DNA of 64,000 nucleotides from Monosporascus cannonballus (Eukaryota; Ascomycota; Sordariomycetes; Xylariales): NCBI GenBank assembly GCA_004154925.1, contig QJNS01000101.1:62001-126000 (forward strand), given 5' to 3'. The notes beneath the pieces are model-generated. The model was given only the letters and a program-made list of their open reading frames with translations, ran no database searches and had not been told where the DNA came from. Made by a program: the position numbers and the translations under genes. Of this stretch, positions 43,529-56,666 are shown in pieces; the stretch's first letter is position 1; the number at the start of each line of letters is the position of its first letter.

Positions 43529-45651
43529 GGCTTTGAGCAGTGCTTGAGGCTTCTTTAGCCTCGCCTGGCATGTGGCCGTAGGCGCACGTACCTGAAGTGG
43601 TGGTATATTGCGCTTACGCGTCGGGTTCAGTAATGTTTCGTTGATGATTCTGGGGGTCTGTTTGTCTACACTTGGCCAGGAATAACGCGATGGCCAAATC
43701 CAACATTGGTTTTCGTAAGAGAAATGCATATAGGGACTGCCTATTTTAAATAACCCCCCCATTAAGGTATTACGTACATCTCCGTACCTCGGATGGCAGG
43801 CGACACGCGAGGTACTTTCTCCTTTGATGCTAGAATTGGCTGTGTGTGCTCCTCAGTTCCGCGATTCTCAATGGTACTAGTGAACATGAGCCACCTCAGC
43901 CCAGTCCTCCCCTTAATAAACAAAAATGAAATATTCGCTGAGAGACGAAAAACCCAGGCATACAAGCCAGACCTGCTCCGTTTCTTCGAGTTTCCAATGA
44001 TGAAAGCTACCAACCAAGCATATATGGTCCAAGGCAGCTAGCCTTAGAAGCAATCCGCGCCAGGCGAAGCGCTGCGGCATTGCGCTGGTATGCATGCCGT
44101 TCGAACACACCGGCGGGGTGTACGAAGAGATGCCTCTGCACATGACAAAGACGTGTCTAAGGTCTTCTAGCATGGTGGGCTACCAGTGCCTGATGAGCAA
44201 GCCCCGTCTGCGGTCGAGGCAAGGCTAAACGGGAGGCCGCGAGACGGCTTTCCGCTGAACACTAAAGGGGGCTTCCGCACCGAAACGATTCGGGAGGCTT
44301 CTTCGGCGTCGGCATCCTCGGCGTCCGGACTCTCTCCCTGCCGCCTATCCACGGATTCTCGCCGGCCCGGTCCGGGTCAGGAGAGTGGGACCAAGCACAA
44401 AGAAAGTCGTGATCCGGCAGAATACGATGACACACGCGCATGGATTCACTCTATAAACCAACCAGAACCCCCCCCCCCCCCCCCCTTCCCCCGCCCGGAG
44501 ACACCTCCTAACTCGGCTGATGTCTCACTCGTTCCCGGACCCGGCAGTCGGCTGGTCTGGGTAGCAGGCAGAAGCAAACAATGGCCGTCCATGTTACATA
44601 GTCTGTTCACGTTTGGGGTTATCGGCATTCGTGAGTCCCCAACAGATGCATGGTCGTACGCCATAATCCAGCCGCTAGCTACTCTGGAGCACAGATTGCG
44701 AACATCTCCAGTCAATGGGCCATTGAAAATCTTACCAATTCGGACTACTAGCCGGCAATCACAGCGGAGTAATGGGCCATGTTGTGTTCATATTCTTTGC
44801 TCTTTTGTCTTCCACTCAGTTGTATGTAAGGATACAATCAGCAAGCTCGGGACTTTGGTGGCGGCAACAGTCCTTAAGACATCAACTAAGCCGTAGCCTC
44901 CGAGATACGTCTTCAAGACACTTCTTGTGCTAGAATCTAGCTACTTAACGGGCCTGAGCTTTGCTCTTCACTCTAGCTCAGGTAAGTAAGTATCCTCGTC
45001 GACCATCCGCGCCCGTCCTAAACACAATGAAAAGCTAGCTGGCATAGTCAAGTCCTTCCCACTCGTCTTCTCCCATTTTCTCGACCCTTCATCCCCGAAA
45101 ATAGGCTTCACCCCATAGAATAACTACACACCGGCCTGTCAGAAACACCCGGTGACGTAGCATCATATCCTGCTGAATTATGAGAGGAACCGGATCCGCG
45201 ATCCAGTATAAGGCGATACGTGCTGCCGGTCATACAGACCAAACGCCGCTTCCAAATAACACCACGTCTCCATGCGAGCCCTACCGTAGAGCAGTGCGGC
45301 TCGCCCGAGAATCCGTAACTGGTATCAAGCACCCCAAAACTTCCGTGGGCAGGGCCACGCCGGCGTCGGGGCAAATATTTTCGGATATTTCCAAGGGGAG
45401 GAAGTGGAGTCCTTCCCATATCGTATCGTGTCATTCGGCAAGCAAAAAAGCGACAAAAGAAAGACCGTGATGCTGAGGGGGAAAAAAAAAACTAGAGTGG
45501 TATCAAAGCGCAAACGCCAATTTTCGTGTGATGCGTGCTTCGCCATGCAGGTCAACCGATGAACGAACCCGAATCAGGTAGACATTATGCTAGTAACGCC
45601 GGTATGGGATGAAATGCTCCAGGAAGGTGGTACGGTAAACAGCAGGCCCCG
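43529..45651. other. Intergenic region with poly-C tract
   Basis: An 18-base C run lies at 44468-44485, inside a 236-codon plus-strand frame (44186-44896) that lacks any recognisable domain. No supported gene. A TAC-rich and A/T-rich segment near 45480 is the presumed 3' region of MUB1. Confidence 0.4.
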
Positions 45652-47538
45652 TCATTGCGACGCAGCCACGCACCAGTGGCGGTGGAAGGCCCAGGCGCTC
45701 TTTTGACACTCCTTGCTGCAGTACTTCGTCCGGCGGCATCGACGGCACTTAGCGAACTGCCGCGTGAATTCCTCCCATTTGCCACACTGGTAATAGGCGC
45801 ATTGCCGGATTCCGCCCCGGGTATCGTCCTTGCGGCAGAGATTTCGCATGACCACGCCGGCCCAATACTGCATGTCCGTGCTGTGGTATCGTACCGTGAA
45901 CTTCTCCACGAGAGGGAAGATGTTGAAGTCGTTAGGCAGGAGATACTCCTCCTCGTGTTCTTGCGGCCCCAGCGACTCCGCCGTAACATTATCCCCGTCG
46001 AGCAATTGCAGCTCCTTCCCAATCTTCAATCGCGGAACCAAGTGGCTCTTCTGGAAGTACGACCGGAGATTGCAGTACTTGGAAACGTAGGCGAGCAGTT
46101 GAAGAGACATCAGAACGTCCTCCTCCCTCGGCATCGCTGCCAACATCTGTGGGTTAGGAGGCAGGGGTCGATCCAGCAGATAGCGGGGGACACTGGCATG
46201 ATTCGGGAGAGTGGGTTGTGGCGCCGGAATGACCGGACGGTTGGGGGAGAAGCCCATAGGCGGTACCGGAGTCGGGGCGTTGTTGGGAATGCTACCATCC
46301 ACCGCGGCGCGGTGAGTGATATTGAAAGTCCCGGCCTCGGGAATCTCGGAGACGGTGGGCGTGTTGAGGTCGATCGCGGTACCTGCCAACGAGCTGTCGC
46401 CCTCATCCATAGACATGTCCTGGAAGCCAACGGAGGGTGGGGCCTCGGCAGTGCCCGACATCTCAGCGTCACCCTCCGGAGACTCGTCCGATTGAGTACT
46501 CTCGGCGGTCAGGTCGTCGGCGTCGGCGGTCGAGTTCTGGTGGCGGATCGAGGGTCGGCGCGGAGCTCGGCCACTCGGAGCCAGGACCGAGGTGGGCCGA
46601 ATCGTGGGGGAGCGCGCCTGCTGAGGAGGCAGAGGCGTGGTAGGAGAGGTCGGCTGGGAAGTTAGGTTCTGGTGGAAGGCGGGCACCATCGACGGGAGTC
46701 TGTCGATATCTCGAACGGGACGTATAAAGCCGTCAACCGCCTCCATGGTGGGTATGGCCGTGGCCAGCGGCTGGATTGCTTGGCGAGATGACGAGGCGAG
46801 GCTCTGACGACCATCGTGCCTGTGATGGTGGTGGTAGTGGTGATGGTGATGATGGTGGTGATGATGTCGGTGGCTAGGGAAAGACGGGCGTTCAGGCGGG
46901 GAGGGGGCAGGGAAGGACGGAGTAGCAGCAGTCGGATCAGCGTTGCCTTGTTCAGCCACACTCGCCGATGAGCTCGCGTAAGAAGCAGAGACATCGATAG
47001 ACGGCGGCGCAGCCTGCCGACGGAAAGCCCTCTGGTCAAGATCCAAGCGACCAGGGCGGTTGGTGAACGAGGACGACCTGCTCTCCCGGCTCCTGTGGCG
47101 ATGTTGGTGGTCGGCGATCTGTTTCTGCTTGGCCTCCTCCGCCTTTTCGCGACACTTCTCGATGACCTTGATGTAGTTGTCGAGGATCGTAGCGATGACC
47201 GGTACCATATCGGCCTCGACAACCCTCGTCCTGACGTTCTCGGTACCGCGGACTCCTATATTGACGACGCATTGGAAGGCGAGATTCCACTTCCACATAT
47301 CCATCATATCTTTACTACGGCCTTGCTTCAATATGCACACCAACCTCTCAATGCCTCCATCGACCGTTAAGATGTCTCGAATACGGGCTGACGAGGTGGT
47401 CAGATAGGCGAGATGGTTGAGAGAGTTGATCAGGGGTAGCGTGGATGTGCAGTCGAGTGCACGGCGGTCGTAAAGCGCGGTGGTAATGCCCACCGACGCC
47501 TTGTTGACGTTCGGGATACTGAAGTTGACTTCCCTCAT
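45652..47538 (-). CDS. MUB1: MYND zinc-finger protein Mub1/SamB
   Basis: Single exon, 628 residues. Yeast Mub1 works with the ubiquitin ligase Ubr2 in turnover of the proteasome gene activator Rpn4; Aspergillus SamB (suppressor of anucleate metulae) affects morphogenesis. The N-terminal region is conserved and helical (FSIPNVNKASVGITTALYDR, GGIERLVCILKQG, WNLAFQCVVNIGVRGTENVR), armadillo-like. The middle is disordered with a striking histidine-rich patch (about 46810 to 46880) and many SP/TP sites. The C-terminus is a MYND finger: CAYYQCG, then CRRCRRTKYCSKECQKSAW with a final HRHWC, giving the expected C-x2-C, C-x3-C and H-x3-C pairs. The start ATG at 47538 is followed directly by the conserved block. 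A pyrimidine-rich leader (in the sense direction) seems to extend to about 48.6 kb. Confidence 0.9.
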   Translation of the reverse strand: MREVNFSIPNVNKASVGITTALYDRRALDCTSTLPLINSLNHLAYLTTSSARIRDILTVDGGIERLVCILKQGRSKDMMDMWKWNLAFQCVVNIGVRGTENVRTRVVEADMVPVIATILDNYIKVIEKCREKAEEAKQKQIADHQHRHRSRESRSSSFTNRPGRLDLDQRAFRRQAAPPSIDVSASYASSSASVAEQGNADPTAATPSFPAPSPPERPSFPSHRHHHHHHHHHHYHHHHRHDGRQSLASSSRQAIQPLATAIPTMEAVDGFIRPVRDIDRLPSMVPAFHQNLTSQPTSPTTPLPPQQARSPTIRPTSVLAPSGRAPRRPSIRHQNSTADADDLTAESTQSDESPEGDAEMSGTAEAPPSVGFQDMSMDEGDSSLAGTAIDLNTPTVSEIPEAGTFNITHRAAVDGSIPNNAPTPVPPMGFSPNRPVIPAPQPTLPNHASVPRYLLDRPLPPNPQMLAAMPREEDVLMSLQLLAYVSKYCNLRSYFQKSHLVPRLKIGKELQLLDGDNVTAESLGPQEHEEEYLLPNDFNIFPLVEKFTVRYHSTDMQYWAGVVMRNLCRKDDTRGGIRQCAYYQCGKWEEFTRQFAKCRRCRRTKYCSKECQKSAWAFHRHWCVAASQ

Positions 47539-50500
47539 GTCGGATACGATGCTCGCCGCACCCGGAATTGGAGGAACAGAGTCCGGGGTACCGGTGGGAA
47601 GACGTCGTCGTCAAAAAAGACTCGGGTATCAACGGAGATGGTACAATCGTCAAGGCGGGCGGGCGAATGGCGAAGAATCAGGCGAGACGATCTCGATATA
47701 ATAGTATATAGATGAATCTAATAGAGGATAAACGACGCCTGTGTGTACGCGAGCGGTATGATGGGCGGCGATGGCGGCGTATCCGGGCCCCAATGCGAGG
47801 AGTCAACGGAGAGGTGAGGGGATACCTCGACGGATTCGTTGCATGCGTATATTTCCTGGCTCGAATGCGGGCGATCAAATGGATCGACGGGACATGAGAA
47901 TAGTGGTATGATGAAGAATGGAATAGGATATGATACGATATGGAAGCGGCTTGGTTGTTCCGCTCGATCGGTGTCGATCGCTCTCGAGCTCTCTCTCGGA
48001 CTGGGTGCGCGATGATAATCCGAGGATGATGAATACGCAACCGACTGATTCTGACTCCGGGCTGAGGCCGGATACTCGGTCGTGGATCGTGGCTCGAGAG
48101 GGAAGAGAGATACGGATTTCTGAAAGGGAAATTCGACGCTTCGTTCCCGGATTCCTCAGACCAACACCGTCGCTCTTCGAGTGTAACGCATCCACGCGCT
48201 CTTGGTTACCCACGAGGAAAAATGAGAAGGGAAATGGGGGGAAAGAGAAGACAGCGATAGTGAGAGTGAGTACTGGGGGAAATGGAGGTCCGAATCTCCA
48301 AAGGCGACGGACTCGTCTATTCACAGATAAGAATCTCCATCAAGTTCCAACCACAGGAAGATTGAGACGATGACGGTGATAGAAATTGATGAGCAGCAGT
48401 CGTAGGAAAGGGAAAGCGGACGGCAGCGGGCCATGAGATGGGATGGAGATGGCTTTGGGATCGGGGAACGAGATTTGACGGCCGGTGCCAGTTTTTTGGC
48501 CTTGGCTGGTGGTCTGGTTGGTTGAGCTTAGAAATTGTTTGTAGCGAGCCCAGTCTGCTATTGGCACCTAGAACTGGCAAGCCTACTAGGTACGCACCCA
48601 AGCAGCTTTGGTAGGGCGTTATGGGGCGCTTGGAGGGGGGTGACCTAGCGAGCACTGATTAGAGCTGACCATGCCGGGTGACAGGTCGCTAGAGTTACAA
48701 GATTACATATACATAGGTAGTGCATGTCGTGTATCTCGCAACGCATACGACAAGTTCATATCAGCTTTGTAAGGACGACAAGAAAATTCGAAAAATAAAA
48801 TACTATGTAGATACCTAGGTAGGTATCTACGTCCGTTAGGTATTCTTCCTCGTCGATACCGGTACAATGGAAAGCTTAATGTTTAGGTAGCAAAATGTGA
48901 TCACGTATATGGTAGGTATGGTATCCTTTGAAAGCATGCGGATGAAAGCAGCTTCAAAATTTGCAAGGTCCCGCCCCAACCAGGCCCCCGTCTTCCGTGG
49001 GTGGTTAGCGGCCCAAACACTAGGTAGCTCTCGGGGCTGCATTTGGCATTTTCGTGTGCATAAATACCTGCCTATCTTCTTTTGCGTGCCGGCCAGCGGT
49101 CGCCGCCCTAACCCACAATGTCGTGCAGTCCCCATTTTACGGTATCTGACGGCGGAGCACGACGGGATATTTCAACGGCAGCACCGTTAGCTCATAGCGC
49201 ACCCAATTGGCTTGTCCTCTGCGTTATAGAATACCGGCACAGCATCGTGAACTGACGTCTGCGTCATGTACGTTAGATTATTCCATACTGTTCCCAGACC
49301 CCCATGCAGGCATGTATACGTGTGGACCATCCACGACATTACGGTCGGCAGATTGATATTCTAGCAGTCAGATATAGGTAAATATATACTGCTGGGATCA
49401 GGTACGCTTGCAGCTGACAGTGCCAAGGTAATCGAGCCTTGTCGTATGGTGGTATAATGGGCATGTCTGGTTACACTAATTACCGGATTTAGCCGCGATG
49501 AATCGCCATTGGTTGCGGGATTTGATTCAAGTTGTTAAAAAATACCAAGCGCTAGAGTGTGATGAGTGTCTAAGTAGCCACTGCGACCCGCATCTCTTAT
49601 CATAAAATATCTATTCATACTAGTAGATTCGCTCTGGGAACAAAGATGATTGTGAGCTTGTGTACCTCCGTGGCAAGGAGACCGGCCATGTATGAAGGGC
49701 ACTTGTGTGCACCGAGGGACCAGGGAAGACAAACACCTTGACTCATTTAGCCTTTGACGATGCAGCCCGCTTATAGGTGTACAGAGTATATCAGAAGAAC
49801 ACTTATTTATACAACACATTGAAGTGGAAATGGCGGCCATTCTGTCGCTCGCGGGATATTCTATATTGCATTCCTATTTTATTATGTTTACACTGTTTAT
49901 TTCGACACCCCTTCATCCACAGTTCTTTGATCTTGTTAGGTTCGTAATATCGATGTTGCCCAACCACCCCCAACTTTGAGTTAGCGGTCCACACTGCAGA
50001 GGTTGTCCAGTCCAGCCAGGTCCCTTTAGTCGTCATTTGGTGGAGCTTCCAGACGAGCACACGCGGAGCTGCCGCGAAGAATGATAGATGCCAAGCACGA
50101 CGAGGAGGCAAAAATGAATTGCCGTAGGCTCCATACGCTCATCTCCGCAAGGGACATACTTCCTAGAATAGGCGCCTCCAATGGGTATCTGTCGGAAGAG
50201 CTGCGCTGCGGAATAGCCGACTCAAATTATTGCGCCATTCTTGAGGCCATGGAACAATTCACTTATATTCGGTATCAGCAAAGGTTTGGGTGGAGCTCGC
50301 CGTTTCCGCCGCCGTACGACGTCGCGGCTCTGATACTACCCGACTCATGGGCGAACCCAGCCAGCTCGGCATTAGGTGCCGCGGCACCTCGACAGTAGCG
50401 CAGAGGTCAAGACTCCCGTCAGTTCCGAGCACCGACGTGCCCGACTAGCATGAATCGTAACCAGCCCGAGCCTTCGTTGATCGGAGATCCCTTAATAAAC

Positions 50501-53500
50501 CGAGTCTCGTACATAGTAACAATGAGCCGTCTCGAAGACGCAATGACACGAGGCATTTAGACTACATGGCACATTTTACAGCTGTCTCCGTCACTCCATC
50601 CGCACCCGCGTCTAACAATGCATCCGCAAGGCCATAGCCGGATATAGAATCCATGCACCTCTCTAGGTAGATACGCACCGCGCGCCGCCAGGCTCCCGGT
50701 AAACTCTCTTTCGAGGGTCCTGAAGGGCTCAAAGAGCTCACGGCAGGATCCACCGCGCGTCGACGGAGACGCCTTCTACAGAGTGAGTCCCTTCCCGCAA
50801 CGTCTATGGAGTAAGTAAGTATAGGTAGAGTAGCCTTCCTGAAGGGACATGCTATCAAGTAGGGGCTGCCCTGACTTGAAAGGAGGGACGGAATGGTAAT
50901 TATAGGACCCGCGGAAACGATTGGTTCGGGCGAGTTCCTTTGCCGCCCTCTGCGGCGCTTAAAACCAACCCCGGCGGAGGGGGATTGGCGCCACACTGGC
51001 GCGGTAGGCTTAAGCGTTGGCTCACTGGGCTGTCCGAGCATCCGAGGCTTCCAAGACACCCAAACACCGTATTAAGCTTATTAGCATTATCCCTTGCCGA
51101 CGTCGATCCTTCTCACGGCCGAGCCTTGGGAGTCTGAGCGTGCAACATGTTGGCTACGCCGGGGATCTCTCGTAGGGCAAGCTGAAGTTTCCGGGAATGT
51201 GGTCCTGGAGATTAACGTGGGCCGATACTCGGATGCTTGCCCTGTTCCGACCAGCTAACTGAAACGTCTCTTGTCTCATTGCGCGGAGGTCGAGAGGGTG
51301 CGCCGAGCTGTACGCCGCAGAAACGTATTAAAATTCAAACAAGGCTACTACCGGTAGAAGTCTCGTGGTAGATATTGAGGCACCCACAACCAAATCAGGC
51401 CCCAGGTGAACCCTGTCCGCAAGTTACGTATTGATTGATGGCGAGATATGGCATCGACGGCCGCTTGGTCTACCGCGACCCGACCCGATAAAACTAGAAT
51501 CCATTCCCTCGGAATGGGTAGCCCATCCGTCCGGGTGCTAAATATGAATGAGACAGCCACCTGTAGAGAACTGTGTCTTGTCTCTCCCCCGCGAGAGCCT
51601 GGCCACCAGACACCAGCATATACAGGGCAGCCAGGGCAGCAAGATGCCATTCCAATACCGAGCAACTCTCACCTTCGTCAGAGAGCTCAGGCTGAGATAT
51701 CCTGCCTGTTCAAGCCTGAAGCTAGTGCGCTGCCACGAGCTCGGGCCTGCTATATCTGACTAAATATAATGCAGCAGATCATCCTGCGGTACTATCCATA
51801 AGTCGTGTATGATGGACAAGACTAACTGGTGACGAGGAGTTAGGGTATGGACCTAGTCTCTTCAACATGCGAATAGACGACCGTGAGTCCATTCAGGTTT
51901 CAATATGAATCCTAGGCCTCTACATCATAAGGCAGCAACGCTTTGGTCAGTCAAGTCTTGCTTCTCCTACCCCTGAAGAGCTTCCTACGTGCATTGTGGG
52001 CCCGCGGAGGCGTTTCTTTCTGCAATGGTATCGGTCGTCTTCGTTGCCTATAGCTAGACACTCATCATCCGTCACCGCCCATCCATTCGGCCACCATATG
52101 CAGCTACGGTAGCCTCTGGCTCTGGGACACTGGGTGTGGTGAGAGCTAGCCGCTATGTAGAGTACACAGAAGTAGTCACGCTGGCTATAGAACTTCGCTA
52201 GCTGTCATAGGTATCTTGGGGCATTGGGTGTGCCGATCTCACTCAATTGTGAAAAAGGGAGAGACCCCCTGGATCCACATGACATTGACGGCGGATCTCT
52301 GTGATAATGAATAAACGGTCTACGACGCCGACACTATATCCGAAAGCGGCGCACTCTGGTGATCATAACATCGATATGGGATGAAAGATTCAGGTAGTCT
52401 GTCCTATCTACCCTCTCGTCTACGATTTACGCCAAATGAATGAACGAGACTCCGTTCCTTATGCGAGTCATGGACGCAGCACGAATGTGGAGTCCCACGT
52501 TCGGGGATACTAAAATAAAAACGTGAATATGCAGGGTCGAATGGATGCCCTATAAAAATGCGAAGGAAGAGGGTGTTAAGGGCAAACTGGGCGGCCTCTC
52601 GGACTCATTCTTTACAGTTCCCCTTCGGTGGATACAACACGGTCCTTGAGACTCGTGGGCTTGTGTTACTTTACTTCCTCACTGGCATCTTAATCCGCGG
52701 TTAGCTAACCCGTAACGAAAGAGTCGACGCAACAAAGCCCAATCTAAGTGCGTAATCGCAGTAAACGAAGTAATGTCTCCTCTAAAGCAGATACTATGAA
52801 CTGTAGAATCCCAACAACGAGGGAGTGTAAGGAGAAGAAGGCAACTCCGGCTGACACATCAGCAGCTCCGTCGCCGGCCATGTGAGCCTAGGAATCGATG
52901 CCATATGCGACAACTCGGAGATCTACAAAGGCTAACGGCGCCGTCGGCATTCCGCAGCCTTCCTAGGCTACGCGCGACACTTTCAGATTACTTCCCCAAG
53001 CCCCTCGGCATCCGCAAGGTTATCCAAGAGTTCCCGACAAGTGCACCGTCGCGACTGGACGAGACCGAGCCTCGGGATCAAGCGCTATAACAGGTTACCC
53101 GGTGCCGGTACTGTCGCCTTAAGAATCACTGGGATGCCATTTATGCCTTTAGGGCGCCACGAAGTTGATATCTCATTCAATTAAAACACCGCAAGAGCCG
53201 GAGATTCGACCCCCGGCCCTCGTGGAGTAGGACGTGGCGTACTGTCACTGGAAGACCGCGTAATCGCTCGTCCGGCGGGGATTCGTGGATGTACCTCATC
53301 TAGCCCAGAGAATCTTCTCCTAAAAACCCCTGAGGTCTAGCTCGCGCGGCTATATCCCAACGACAGATCTCTGGATCCCGAGTCCGGAAACATTGGTAAG
53401 GAGTATAATGCGATAAAATCAAACTTGCCAGCCCTTGGAACGGCCGGAACATTCTCAATAGCAGTCAAACTACGTCCTTTTTCCCTCCACGCTGTAGTTT

Positions 53501-55044
53501 CCTGGAAGAGACATCGGCATCGGCTGATAGAAACCATCAAGGAGGCGTTTAGACGCATTCTCCAAGACCACATAACATTACGATTCCGATGAGCAGCATT
53601 GCCATCATTAACACGAGCATACGTCTACTTGCTATACCTAGCCGTCCGTATATGGAAATACTATTCCTAGCCAATGTCCTTACCCGGTAGTCTAGTTTTC
53701 CTAGCATAGGCCTATCCCGCCCGACCTCAGGCCAGCGCCAGAGGCAAGTCAGCCGCGACGCCTCCTAGACTCCCGTGTTAGCTTGTAAGTAACATCCTTA
53801 ACCCCCGAACGACGAATGTGTCCTCGAATACCAGCCCTTCTTGGAAATAACAGAGTACCACGCATGTGTTGAAGGTAGAGCTCTCGCGCCTAGCCATCTG
53901 GTATCTTCCTCGAAACTACGGATGAGAAGTATGGAGTCGATTGCCCCTTTAACGAGGCTGGTGGTGTTCGGGCTGGCCACGGAGCGACGGGTTCAGGCCA
54001 TGGGATTCCTGATCAGAAGCCTCACCCGCTTGCCGTTACTGCATCTAGACCGACATTGCAGTTTTTCGATAACCACATAGCCAAGGTTTTATACGATATG
54101 TGACCGCCCGCCAGCGCCCCTAGATAATTCGGGTAGTTCTATGGCGGGTCGCAGAGACACTATACCTGTTCAATGACCTCCCAACCCGTCTCCAGACCGG
54201 GTAGGTAGCCTAAACAGATGGGAAAGAGCAGGGTGGCCTGCTACGACTAGCATGTAAACCTACGCAAGTGCCTAGCCGCGAATATCATATGAATTATTGC
54301 CCCCTTTCCGGAAAAGGGGCAGCTAAGTAGGTTCACAGCAACTAGTCTGCGTTTGAACCATCCCACCCCATCGTCTGGCATTCGTCGCTTAACTGCCTAG
54401 GTACAATGCTTATCTCTAGTCCACGAAACAGTTCTGTCCCGGAAAAGGGCATCCTTTACTTCCTCGAGCATCCTGACGAGATAACAGCCTCACCTACGAA
54501 GTAGCTGTATAGGTTATGCACACCCGCCCGTTTCTCTTCAAGCTCCGCATCTTCCTTCGACCGCCCGGTGAGGTGCGCCGTGGGGCGTGATGGACAGGCT
54601 CAGAGATTCTTATTCCGCTCCTACCTATATGGCGAAGACGCACCGGTAGCCGGATATCCGCTCCGAAGCCTCGAGAGAACGTGCCGGGGAAAAGTGTATA
54701 GGATAATAGGTGCCGCCTATAAGTAAGACGTTGGTTAACACACGATCCTCAGCGCCAGTTCTTCCCAACGGTCACTCGATGAGCCCGACCTCGTCCAGCT
54801 GGGTATAGAGTCAACCCTCCTCCGACTGTGATAGGGGCCGAACACCTGCCGACCGTTTCGTTTTAGCAGGTAGCACTGCCGCACCACCCGATAGGCACAA
54901 CCAACAAAGTCGACCAGTCTTTTAAGGTATACAGGTCCCATACGAAAGGGTTTGGAAATCCAAGTCTCCGAATTCTCTTCCGCAGCCTGTCAACCGGATC
55001 CCTGAATTTCCCTTTCCGTTCTCCCTTCCAAACCCCGACCCGGG
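47539..55044. other. MUB1 leader, then gene-poor tract
   Basis: From 47539 to about 48650 the minus strand is rich in T and C and is probably promoter and leader of MUB1. A 24-base hairpin GTAGATACCTAGGTAGGTAT (and C TAC) lies at 48807-48830. From there to 55044 I see no intact gene. Some broken protein-like stretches exist on the plus strand: 53400-53640 (AVKLRPFSLHAVVSWKRHRH) and 54545-54725 (GQAQRFLFRSYLYGEDAPV). The frame at 50081-50398 (plus) is open for 105 codons without a known motif. Confidence 0.4.
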
Positions 55045-56219
55045 TATCCGAACCGTTACAGTCCAAAATACCCCGAAGGCGGAAGAATTACTTCCGTAAC
55101 TTGGAGTCTGAGGACCCGGCTGCCGAACTTAAACGACAGCGGCAACGCGCGCGGGAAGTGGAAGGACTTTTCAAGGGACACCCGCTGCCCGAATATACCT
55201 CGGCGGATCGTATCGAGCACTCCGGACTTGCTCTCAGCAACCACATGGGCATAGGCAAGCACTCGGACCACCCCCTCCCAACACTGTCCAATTATTAGTC
55301 GAACATGTACCTAGCTCGTCGCAAAGAGGGTCCGGTGTCGGTTCGTCACCTGCGGCCAGAAGGTCGACGGAGGTGGCTAGGGGATCGCCGTATATCCAGG
55401 CACGGGCAGCATGTACAGGACTGCGAGTGAGACGAAAATACTCTCCAGCTGGCAAGGCGGGGAGTTGGTTGCTGCAACAGGCTTCAGTCACATAGAATGT
55501 TTCGAGACGCTGGCCGACTTCTCAAAGGTCGAGTATCTCAACCGCCCGCAACCCGCCACTACACGTACGAGCGCCCTCAGGGGGCGTGAAGGGCTCATCC
55601 GTTTTTGCGACGGCAACTGCATGTCGGACGGCGGTGCCGAGAGGCCAGTGCTAGAATGGGTGGCCTTGATGGATCGACTAATAGCGCAGCGGGACGGCGT
55701 ACAGCGCGAGCCTCTAGACCCGGCCTTCGGTGACCTCCTATACGACAAAGCTGAGTCCTGATCTTACCGGCCGAAGGAGGTTGGGGGGGCGTGCCGCATT
55801 TTGGGTACTGCCCGCTCTCCGGGCCGCTCGCACGGATCAAAAGCGACGGGTCCGAAGACGGCGAAGAGCGGGATCTGTTCGAAGAGTTCATGCCGATGGA
55901 TTTCGGTGATGTAGAAGGCCTGAAGGATCCTCACAGCCCTGAGCCGCATGCTGAGCGCGTGGCGGACTGCTACGGTAAGAAGGCCCCGCCTGGTAAACGA
56001 AGCGGCACTACGCACAGTCAGCTGGCGATTACCCTCTAGATCCTCGCCGGTTACGATGAAGATCAACTTACCGACGAGGGTAAGGGGATGGGGAAGGACT
56101 TGGGCGAAAAGGCCATCAGAGCGATCCGGCAGCTCTCGTCAATTCAGATGCCAGATTTCAAGCGGCCCTCCTCCGCCCCTTGGGTACTGAAGCGCAAAGA
56201 CCCTACAGGAGGCTGTTAA
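55045..56219 (+). pseudogene. Decayed gene, uncharacterised fungal family
   Basis: Coding-like text continues through three frames. Frame A (55045-55340) carries NYFRNLESEDPAAELKRQRQ and EYTSADRIEHSGLALSNHMG, then a TAG at 55296-55298, and goes on as SNMYLARRKEGPV. Frame B (about 55385-55761) carries HIECFETLADFSKVEYLNRP and LEWVALMDRLIAQRDGVQRE, and ends in TGA. Frame C (about 55787-56219) carries ERDLFEEFMPMDFGDVEGL, a TAG at 56037-56039, then ILAGYDEDQLTDEGKGMGKD and AIRAIRQLSSIQMPDFKR. The HIECFETLADF piece recalls uncharacterised ascomycete proteins sometimes described as having a PARP-type-finger-like domain; this is from memory and weak. Introns might explain one frame change but not the stops inside conserved-looking text. 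Confidence 0.6.
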
Positions 56220-56599
56220 GTAAATGCCTCTACTCTTTAGAACTTCGTAGTACAATGGTCCCGGAACCGTAACCGCATCGTATTCGATGACCAAGCGAAT
56301 CTGCTCTGGTGAAGGAGGTAGGGTATCAGATTACGAGTTCGAAGTACTAATGTGAAATCGTTCCCATGAGACCCCATTCATGACTGCCGCTCTTTTTCTA
56401 TACCTGACCATGCTTCCAAAACCCAACTCCACGAATATCACTTCATGAGCGTGACCAATGACCGCGAAACCCAGCCTAAGTGAAGATTTCAGTCGACAAG
56501 AAACGTTGATGACCCGGCATAGATAGATAGTAAGAGACGAGTCACCTGGGGGGGGGGGGGGCTTAAACTGGTGAATAAACAAGGCAAAANNNNNNNNNN

Positions 56600-56666
<67 letters not shown>

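Noticed and set aside
44186..44896. A 236-codon plus-strand frame
   Set aside because: It crosses an 18-base C homopolymer read as polyproline, has no domain or conserved pattern, and has no splice partner. Treated as chance.
45655..46665. A 336-codon plus-strand frame opposite MUB1
   Set aside because: The minus strand has the MYND finger and armadillo-like part; the plus frame is an antisense artefact.
47930..48373. A 147-codon plus-strand frame upstream of MUB1
   Set aside because: It lies in the pyrimidine-rich leader region of the minus-strand gene and has no domain.
50562..51059. A 165-codon minus-strand frame
   Set aside because: The composition is Ser/Pro/Arg-rich with no motif, no conserved neighbour and no plausible splice context; it may be a relic but cannot be supported.
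53180..53230. A tRNA-like T-arm (GATTCGACCCCCGG)
   Set aside because: No matching A-box, acceptor stem or anticodon arm at the required distances. No convincing tRNA was found anywhere in the window.
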